Shown here one piece after another: positions 1 through 5,056 of a DNA stretch of 19,793 nt (its first letter is position 1; each line of letters starts with the position of its first letter). The notes under the pieces were generated by a model. It worked only from the letters and a program-made list of their open reading frames with translations, did no database searches and had not been told where the DNA came from. Origin of the DNA: Thermohalobaculum sp039030915 (lineage in GTDB: Bacteria > Pseudomonadota > Alphaproteobacteria > Rhodobacterales > Rhodobacteraceae); assembly GCA_039030915.1 (NCBI GenBank), contig JBCCDG010000076.1, positions 1 to 19,793 on the forward strand. The letters run 5' to 3'. The position numbers and the translations under genes are program-made.

Positions 1-1
1 C

Positions 2-223
2 GAGGAGATGAAGGGGTTCCGGAACTTCCATCTGCTCCGCGGTCCGGAGGGGGACGATCACACGCTCTACGCCTCGCACACGGTCTGGACCGACCGTGCA
101 TCCTTCGAGAACTGGACTAGATCGGAACAGTTTCGAGCAGCGCACAAAGATGCCGGCCAGAACGGCAGCCTCTATCTAGGCCATCCGGAGTTCGAAGGCT
201 TCGAGGCGGTCCTGGGCGCCTAG
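2..223 (+). CDS. ABM/IsdG-like monooxygenase, C-terminal part (5' end outside window)
   Basis: The reading frame is open from base 2 to a TAG at 221-223, so the gene begins left of the window; the ATG at 8 is probably internal. The visible 73 residues resemble the C-terminal half of the antibiotic biosynthesis monooxygenase (ABM) ferredoxin-like fold, as in IsdG/HmoA-type heme-degrading or HmoA-like proteins. The pattern is GFRNFHLLRGP, then a strand with YASHTVW, then a helix with FENWTRSEQFRAAH, then a C-terminal strand ending in FEAVLG. The E-x-F-R-x-A-H helix is typical of this family. Substrate and reaction cannot be told from this fragment. It precedes a stretch of broken mobile elements and shows no operon link to the denitrification genes. 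Family assignment is fairly confident; function is not. Confidence 0.7.
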   Translation, partial: EEMKGFRNFHLLRGPEGDDHTLYASHTVWTDRASFENWTRSEQFRAAHKDAGQNGSLYLGHPEFEGFEAVLGA

Positions 224-489
224 CAGCAAACTGGTTGGAGCACATAGGAGATTATGCGCCCCATCAGTTTCGTCCGCCGGCAGGTGCGATAAAGCCAATC
301 TCCACTTCTAACGCCGCGCCGCAGCATTGGGTTCGAGCGCCATGTGTGCTCTCTGTCTTGCGCGCGCGTGCGGCGAACTTGGATCAGGTCCGCGTTGGGC
401 TCAGCGGAGCTTCGGCGCGCCTCTGCCAAGTCGCGGTATCATCTACCAGCCAACGTCAGGTTGGCGATGAGGGGGGTCGGAGAACCGCC
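224..489. other. Intergenic stretch, no gene recognised
   Basis: No open frame here resembles a known protein. The only visible structure is a short perfect inverted repeat, GCCAAC at 449-454 and GTTGGC at 460-465 with a 5-nt loop, about 25 bases upstream of the integrase fragment. It has no T-tract. Confidence 0.5.
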
Positions 490-645
490 ATGCGCACTGT
501 GAACCTTCCCGTTACTCGGCCACCGCGCCCCGCCTGGAATAAGGGGCGGATCGTCGGCCAGAAGCGTCCACTGCTGCCGAAGCATGTCTGGGCCATGAGG
601 GTGCGGCTCGAGATTGCCGAAAGGATCGTTAGTGGGTCAGTTTGA
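490..645 (+). pseudogene. Truncated 5' fragment of a phage-type tyrosine recombinase (integrase)
   Basis: From the ATG at 490 the frame encodes a proline-rich start followed by WNKGRIVGQKRPLLPKHVW and an R-V-R-L helix. This matches my recollection of the first ~45 residues of a tyrosine recombinase subfamily common in proteobacteria (P-W-N-K-G-x-x-x-G-x-K-x-P-L-x-P-x-x-V-W-x-I-R). The similarity stops around base 620-630, and the frame closes at 645 after unrelated residues. The catalytic R-H-R-Y residues lie far downstream in this family and are absent, so it cannot recombine DNA. The loss coincides with the start of IS481 sequence just downstream (about 663), suggesting that insertion or deletion at that element removed the rest. 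The identification is from memory of the N-terminal motif. Confidence 0.55.
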
Positions 646-669
646 AATCCCGCCAGATTGACTGTGCAC

Positions 670-903
670 TTAACCTTCTTGACTGACGAATGACATGACG
701 GTTTCGCTGGGTCGTCGGCCCATGTTGCGGTATCCGAGATGCGGGCGCTCGGTGTTGTATTGGACGAGCCAGGCATCGAGATCGGCCTGGAGCGCCTCGA
801 TGCTCTCGTAGAAGGTTTCGTGCATCTTCACCCGGAAGAACTCGTCAAGGACCGTGCCGTTAAAGCGTTCGACGAAGCCATCAAAGCGTTCGACGAAGCC
901 ATT
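670..903 (-). pseudogene. IS481-family transposase, C-terminal piece (interrupted by IS110)
   Basis: Read on the minus strand, 903 to 670 encodes the end of a DDE integrase-type transposase: NGFVERF, the third catalytic Glu region, then GTVLDEFFRV, YNTERPHLGYRNMGRRP, and a stop at 670. YNTERPHxGYxxxGRxP is the signature C-terminus of IS481 transposases. The upstream part of the same gene lies at 2502 onward, beyond the IS110 element. Joining base 2502 directly to 903 gives ...SPKT-NGFVERF in one frame, which is the expected family sequence. NGFVERF occurs twice in a row because of a 21-bp tandem duplication at 862-903. The bases near 663 (tgtgcacttaacc, just past the stop) look like the terminal repeat of the element. 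It is non-functional as split. Confidence 0.85.
862..903 (+). repeat. 21-bp tandem duplication at the IS110 left boundary
   Basis: Bases 862-882 and 883-903 are two tandem copies of one 21-mer that differ only in the last base (c versus t). The unit encodes G-F-V-E-R-F plus one residue on the minus strand, so the remnant IS481 transposase has an extra seven residues. The second copy ends exactly at the inferred IS110 insertion point. Confidence 0.85.
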
Positions 904-1152
904 ATCCGGCATGATTGGGTTGGCGCTTCAAGGCCCTGCCGGTTCTTCGTGACCGGCGCTATGGTGCGACCATCCGGGATCTGGGGCGCCGGGAGCACGT
1001 GAGTGCGGGCAGACCGAGCGTTAAACGTGGGCTGCGAGCCCGAGCCTTTACATGGTCGCCCCTGCGGCTCGCCCGGATGTGCCGAGAGCACGGATCTGTA
1101 GATGCCGCATGCCCGCCGCTCCCGAGAACTGAGAGGCAGAAAGACGGCTTGG
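904..1152 (+). ncRNA. IS110 left end, candidate bridge RNA region
   Basis: This is the non-coding segment between the element's left edge and the ribosome binding site of the transposase. In characterised IS110-group elements such as IS621, this position encodes the bridge RNA that pairs with target and donor DNA. The call rests on position and length only. No loop pairing has been demonstrated here; a stretch near 950-965 (ggttcttcgtga) loosely resembles the right target flank (ggtcttcggtga), but it needs indels to align. RNA limits are unknown. Confidence 0.35.
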
Positions 1153-1167
1153 GAAGAAGGAGCAGGG

Positions 1168-2391
1168 ATGAGAGTCATCGGTTTGGATATCCACCGGGTC
1201 TTCGCGGAAGCGGTGGCGCTTGAGGGCGCGTCGCTCACACGCCTCGGCAGGATTGGAATGACGCGGGACCATCTGGCAGCCTTCGCGGCCACGCTTGAGA
1301 AGACGGATCACGTGATCGTCGAAGCGACGGGCAACGCGACCGCGGTGGTCGAGATCCTCACGCCGCATGTGGCGCGCGTCGCGGTCGACAATCCGCTGCA
1401 GGTGCATCTGATCGCGAAGGCGAAGACCAAGACCGACAAGATCGACGCCGGCGTCCTCGCGCAGCTCTACGCCGCCGGGTTCCTGCCGGAGGTGTGGACA
1501 CCCGACGAGAGAACGCTGGCACGGCGCCGCCAGGTCACCCGCCGGAGCCAGCTGGTCAAACAGAGAGTGCGGCTAAAGGGGATCGTACAGTCGATCCTGC
1601 ACGCCCATCTGATCCCGCGCTGCCCGCACACCGACCTATTCGGCATCAAGGGCCGCGCCTGGTTGAAAGCGCAGTATCTACCCGAGGACGAGCGCGAGGC
1701 CGTCGACAGGCACGTCGACGAATACGACCGGCTGAGCGAGGCCCTGAAGGGGGTCGAGCGAGATATCGCCCGCGCTGCGCTCGGAGACAACAACGTCAAG
1801 CGGATCATGACCGCGCCGGGCATCGACATGGTGGTCGCCGTAGGCCTGATGGCAGCGATCGGCCGGATCGATCGCTTCGATGATCCGGACAAGCTGGTCG
1901 CCTACTTCGGTCTCAATCCCAGCGTCTGCCAGTCTGGAGACGGGCCGGCCTACCATGGCAGGATCACGAAGCGGGGACGATCCAACGCCCGTCATCTCCT
2001 GGTCGAGGCGGCCTGGCAGGCCGTCCGCGCTCCCGGTCCTCTGAAGGCCTTCTATGAAAGGCTCAGAGCACGCAGAGGCAACCACATCGCGGCCGTCGCG
2101 GTGGCGCGCAAGCTCACGATCCTGGTTTGGCACATGCTGACCAAGGGGGAGGACTATGCCTGGGCGCGCCCGGCTCTCATGGCGAGAAAGATGCGCAACC
2201 TGGAACTCGCCGCGGGCCTGCCGGCCAAGCGCGGAGCGCGTGGCAGCACCTACGACTACAATCTCCCGGAGCGCCGTCGCGCAGATCGCGCAATCGCCGA
2301 GCAGGCTGAGAATATCTACCGGCAGATGACGCAAGCCTGGCGGCGAAGGGGACCAAAAGGTGCAGGCGCCACAAACGAGGAGCGACGATGA
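1168..2391 (+). CDS. IS110-family DEDD transposase (recombinase)
   Basis: This 407-residue recombinase catalyses excision and insertion of the surrounding element. The N-terminal RuvC-like DEDD domain shows all four acidic residues: D7 (in VIGLDIH), E52 (VEATGN), D90 and D93 (KTKTDKID). The central part (about 115-205) is the helical linker. The C-terminal Transposase_20 domain begins near TAPGIDMVVAVGLMAAIG and includes YFGLNPSVCQSGDG, where S256 is the likely catalytic serine, then GRITKRGRSNARHLLVEAAW. The start at 1168 is chosen because MRVIGLDIH is the usual N-terminus and gaagaagga (1153-1161) is a good ribosome binding site; the longer frame from 1102 has no family support. The gene is intact with no frameshift, so it may be active. 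It sits inside an IS481 remnant on the opposite strand. Confidence 0.93.
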   Translation: MRVIGLDIHRVFAEAVALEGASLTRLGRIGMTRDHLAAFAATLEKTDHVIVEATGNATAVVEILTPHVARVAVDNPLQVHLIAKAKTKTDKIDAGVLAQLYAAGFLPEVWTPDERTLARRRQVTRRSQLVKQRVRLKGIVQSILHAHLIPRCPHTDLFGIKGRAWLKAQYLPEDEREAVDRHVDEYDRLSEALKGVERDIARAALGDNNVKRIMTAPGIDMVVAVGLMAAIGRIDRFDDPDKLVAYFGLNPSVCQSGDGPAYHGRITKRGRSNARHLLVEAAWQAVRAPGPLKAFYERLRARRGNHIAAVAVARKLTILVWHMLTKGEDYAWARPALMARKMRNLELAAGLPAKRGARGSTYDYNLPERRRADRAIAEQAENIYRQMTQAWRRRGPKGAGATNEERR

Positions 2392-2501
2392 TCAGGCTGC
2401 GCAGCGGGGCTCGAACCTCATGCCCCACCCTTTGCCACGTGGTCGCCTGCACAGAAGAAAATAGCACGTTCGAGAAGAAAGGGGCTGTTCAATCTCATCC
2501 G

Positions 2502-2690
2502 GGTCTTCGGTGAGCGGACCTTGGCGCGGCGGTGCTCGATGCGGTTGAGATCGAGGAAGAGCTCGTAGGGGTGCTTCTCGGTCCCGCAGAACTCGCGGCC
2601 ATTGTAGGTGAGCACCGCCTTCACCGGCAGATCGAGCTCGCGGTAGAATGGCAGCACGTCGTTGTGCGGCGCCGCCAACGGCGTGGCGCC
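2502..2690 (-). pseudogene. IS481-family transposase, central piece (interrupted and truncated)
   Basis: The minus-strand frame reads HNDVLPFYREL...KAVLTYNGREFCGTEKHPYELF...RIEHRRAKVRSPKT from 2666 down to 2502 and continues at 903 beyond the IS110 element. TxNGREFCG is the second catalytic motif of the IS481 DDE domain. The expected D-N-G is Y-N-G here (codon TAC in place of GAC), so a catalytic aspartate is lost independently of the IS110 split. The N-terminal helix-turn-helix and the first catalytic Asp are missing. Homology fades between about 2667 and 2735, where ApbE-like sequence on the other strand takes over. The element was probably truncated by deletion or one-ended rearrangement before IS110 arrived. 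The upper limit of this feature is approximate. Confidence 0.8.
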
Positions 2691-2738
2691 GCCGGATCGC
2701 ACCGTCGCCGGGATGCGCGCGTGGATCGGCCGGCACAT

Positions 2739-3257
2739 GTCAGGCTCGAGACCGATGAGATCGGAGCCGCACGGCCCGGCATGGCGTTCACGCTCAACGG
2801 CATCGCGCAGGGCTACATTGCGGATCGGATCGCGCAGCTGCTGACCGAGGCGGGCCTCATGGACCACCGCGTCGATATGGGCGAGATCGTCGCGACCGGC
2901 CGCCGGCCGGAGGGCCGTGCGTGGCAGGCGGGCGTCGGCGGCATGTCGGGACAGGTGATGCGCCGCGTCGCGCTCTCGGGGCGGGCACTGGCCACATCGG
3001 CGCCGCAGGGCACCCTGATCGACCCCGTGGGCGGTCTCGGCCACATCATCGATCCGTCGGTGGGCCGGCCGGGGGGGGGGCGATGGTCGACCGTCTCCGT
3101 CTCCGCACCAATCGCGGCTTTCGCCGACGGTCTCTCCACCGCCTTCTGCCTGATGCCACCCGACGCGATCTCGCGGGCGCTCGCAGCCTATCTGCAGGCC
3201 CGCCTGGAGCTGTTGGTCGGCAACGACCGCAATCGGCGCGGCGGGCGGACGTCGTGA
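2739..3257 (+). pseudogene. ApbE-family FAD:protein FMN transferase (NosX/NirX-like), 5'-truncated
   Basis: From about 2739 the plus-strand frame encodes VRLETDEIG-ARPGMAFTLNGIAQGYIADRIAQLL, then VDMGEIVATGRRPEGRAWQAGV, ALATSAPQGT, GHIIDPSVGRP and SVSAPIAAFADGLSTAFCL, ending at a TGA (3255-3257). These are ordered ApbE motifs, and the wording is closest to NosX/NirX, the flavinylation partners of NosR/NirI in denitrifiers. Family members have about 300-330 residues; the N-terminal ~130 and the signal peptide are missing, replaced by IS481 sequence, so export and start signals are gone. A G10 run at 3071-3080 lies in the DPSVGRP-GGG stretch and keeps the frame. Its place beside a nir/nor island suggests a lost nosX or nirX. 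I cannot tell which, because nosR or nirI is not in view. Confidence 0.82.
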
Positions 3258-3404
3258 CCGGCGACGGGCCGGGGGTCCGGGCCGACCTGGCCGCTCACCG
3301 AGCATTCGGTTGCATCCGCTGCGGAATGCGTCAAACTGCCGCGAGATGCCCCGCATGGTGGAGGTGGGCATCGCCGGGAGCTCCGAAAGCGGTCAGGTGG
3401 TGCT

Positions 3405-4112
3405 GTGATCTCCTATGGGGAGCGTGAAATCGCCAATCGGTCGCTGCTGCTCTCGAGCATGCCGGACGACGTGCGGAGTTCGATCGTCGCGGCCTCCTCG
3501 AGCGTCGAGCTTACGCGCGGCGAGAGCCTGTTCGCACAGGGCTGCCCGGCGGACTACGTCTTCGTTGTGCTCTCCGGCTGGGTAAAGCTCTACCGGACCA
3601 CACGGACCGGGCACGAGGCGGTGGTGGAGACCTTCACGCGCGGCGAGAGCTTCGGCGAGGCTGTCGCCTTCCGGCGCGAAGCCTATCCGGTGGATGCGGA
3701 ATGCGTGACGGACTGCCGCCTGCTCCGGATCGGCGCGCGGCACATGCTGAAGGCCCTCCACGCGAACCCTGAAGTCGCGATCGCCATGCTGGCCTCGACG
3801 CTGCACCATCTGCGGTCGCTGGTCTCGCAGGTGGAGCAGCTCAAGGCACAGACCGGCGCGCAGCGTGTGGCGGCCTTTCTCCTCGAGCTGAGCGACGTCA
3901 CGGATGGAGCCACGACGGTTACGCTGCCCTACGAGAAGACGCTGATCGCCGGGCGGCTCGGCCTGAAACCGGAGAGCCTGTCGCGTGCGTTCGCCAAGCT
4001 GAAGGAGTTCGGCGTGACGGTCGATCATCACCACGCCTCCGTCGACAGCGTTGAACGCCTTAGAGCGTTCAGCGAGCAGGACCCGGCGATGGCCTGGAGC
4101 AAGGGGCAATGA
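3405..4112 (+). CDS. Crp/Fnr-family transcriptional regulator (DNR/NNR-like)
   Basis: The protein has 235 residues. Residues ~33-120 form a cyclic-nucleotide-binding-type beta roll (RGESLFAQG, VFVVLSGWVKLYR, FTRGESFGEAVAFR), followed by a long dimer helix (LHHLRSLVSQVEQLKAQTGAQRVAAFLLEL). A C-terminal winged helix carries LIAGRLGLKPESLSRAFAKL. E190, S193 and R194 give the E-x-x-S-R recognition helix of FNR, which reads TTGAT/TTAAC-type half sites. There is no N-terminal cysteine cluster, so it should not carry the FNR iron-sulfur cluster; DNR/NNR proteins sense NO through heme. The GTG at 3405 is the first available start; aggtgg lies 4 bases upstream, a tight spacing. Its stop overlaps the next gene in ATGA. 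It is a good candidate regulator of the boxes upstream of nirS and the cytochrome-nor operon. No such box is evident upstream of its own start. Confidence 0.88.
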   Translation: MISYGEREIANRSLLLSSMPDDVRSSIVAASSSVELTRGESLFAQGCPADYVFVVLSGWVKLYRTTRTGHEAVVETFTRGESFGEAVAFRREAYPVDAECVTDCRLLRIGARHMLKALHANPEVAIAMLASTLHHLRSLVSQVEQLKAQTGAQRVAAFLLELSDVTDGATTVTLPYEKTLIAGRLGLKPESLSRAFAKLKEFGVTVDHHHASVDSVERLRAFSEQDPAMAWSKGQ

Positions 4113-4714
4113 GCGCCCGGCTGGAGGAGGCGCTTCGCCGGATCGACGCAGCGAACACGGCCGATCCCACCCTGGAGCCGGAGGACGGCGAGATGCGCCC
4201 GGCGGCGCTCCTTTACGGCCGGCGCATGTCGGCCGAGCTCGGCCGCCTTTGCCCCGACGCCTCGGAGGTGCTGCGGATTGCCGCGCGCGGCCAGCATATC
4301 GAGCGCTGGACGAGCCCGCGGGCGGATTATCCCGAGGGCCGCGCGGGCTATCTGGCCTGGCGCCGCGAGCTCGGCGCCTACCATGCGCGGCGTGTCGGCG
4401 AGATCATGGCGGAGGCGGGCTATCCGGAGGCGGATTGCGTTCGTGCAGGCGTGCTGCTCCGCAAGGAGGGCCTCAAGCGCGACGCCGAGGTGCAGATGCT
4501 GGAGGACGTGATCTGCCTCGTCTTCCTGCGCTGGTCCTTTCCCGCCTTCGCTGCCAAGCACGCGCCCGAAGCCGTCTACCGCATCGTCGAGAAGACCGCG
4601 CGAAAGATGTCGCCAGAGGGCCGGGCCCGGGTGGCGGCAGAGTTCCAGCTCCCCGCATCCCTTGCGCCGGCTCTGGAGGCGGCGGGTCTTCCCGCGGCCA
4701 AGCAACCGTCCTGA
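4109..4714 (+). CDS. DUF4202 family protein
   Basis: The 201-residue protein matches the DUF4202 pattern as I remember it: LYGRRMSAEL near the start, RGQHIERWTSPR, YPEGRAGYLAWRRELGAYHA, VRAGVLLRKEGLKRDAEVQMLEDVICLVFLRW and EKTARKMS. It is alpha-helical with no signal peptide or transmembrane segment, so it is cytoplasmic. Conserved His, Glu, Arg and Asp residues (QHIERW, YHA, LEDV) hint at a metal- or phosphate-binding helical enzyme fold, but that is inference; the biochemical function is unknown. Its ATG overlaps the regulator stop (ATGA), so the two proteins are translationally coupled and probably used together. A hairpin overlaps its stop codon, suggesting that the two-gene unit ends there. 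Family members are, to my knowledge, often found near nitrite/sulfur respiration genes. Confidence 0.8.
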   Translation: MSARLEEALRRIDAANTADPTLEPEDGEMRPAALLYGRRMSAELGRLCPDASEVLRIAARGQHIERWTSPRADYPEGRAGYLAWRRELGAYHARRVGEIMAEAGYPEADCVRAGVLLRKEGLKRDAEVQMLEDVICLVFLRWSFPAFAAKHAPEAVYRIVEKTARKMSPEGRARVAAEFQLPASLAPALEAAGLPAAKQPS

Positions 4715-4728
4715 CGTGCCGGACGGTT
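4704..4728 (+). terminator. Hairpin at the end of the regulator-DUF4202 unit
   Basis: AACCGTCC (4704-4711) and GGACGGTT (4721-4728) are a perfect 8-bp inverted repeat with a 9-nt loop that contains the DUF4202 stop codon. No U-tract follows, so it may be a weak or Rho-assisted terminator or an mRNA end-protecting hairpin. Confidence 0.4.
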
Positions 4729-5056
4729 CGCGTGCCGGGACCGGCCTTCACGAAACTTTAGTCCATTCCCGATACAAGGAACCGCGTAGACAGGCTCCGG
4801 TGTCGGAGGCGCGCCAATCAGCCATGGCGGCGGAGGGAGACCGGCGCCTTGCGACCGCCGCCGCCCTTCGCGGCTCGCGAAAGCCGAAACGGGCCTTCCC
4901 GGTGGCAGCGATGCCACCCCACCGATCAACCACCCGCACTTCGCTGAGCCGACAGGACGAGGTGGCCACCGGCAAAGACACTCCCCGAATGAGGCGATGG
5001 CGGTGTCTGCCGAGCCAGGCAAGCCCGGCCGCTCTGCGACCATGGCAACCCGCGTC
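4729..5056. other. Convergent intergenic gap, no gene recognised
   Basis: This stretch lies between the ends of the DUF4202 gene (+) and norD (-). Open frames exist on both strands, but none resembles a known family or has a convincing start. In particular I see no norE or norF, which often follow norD. A local drop in GC near 4745-4790 is the only compositional feature I notice. Confidence 0.5.

Larger units (their letters stand above)
904..2501 (+). mobile_element. IS110-family insertion sequence (about 1.6 kb)
   Basis: The limits come from the interrupted IS481 gene. Removing 904-2501 restores its frame across the expected SPKT/NGFVERF sequence. The element starts with ATCCGG (904-909), and ATCCGG recurs at 2497-2502 across the right boundary; a short shared core at both ends with no long target duplication fits IS110 chemistry. 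No long terminal inverted repeats are visible, again typical of IS110. The layout is a 264-base non-coding left end, one DEDD transposase gene (1168-2391) and a 110-base right end. A long left end places it with the IS110 group proper, whose bridge RNA lies upstream of the recombinase, and not with the IS1111 group. The exact ends may be off by a few bases because of the shared core. Confidence 0.8.

Noticed and set aside
235..645. 136-codon frame treated as one gene
   Set aside because: Residues before the ATG at 490 resemble nothing; only the part from 490 has an integrase-like pattern.
2418..3371. 317-codon minus-strand frame across the ApbE remnant and IS481 piece
   Set aside because: Only the C-terminal ~55 codons before the IS110 edge (2666-2502) are IS481 transposase; the N-terminal part is antisense to ApbE and the tail is IS110 right-end sequence.
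3258..3404. Fnr-type box upstream of the regulator gene
   Set aside because: A lone GTCAA near 3330 lacks a partner half site at the right spacing, so autoregulation through such a box is not supported.
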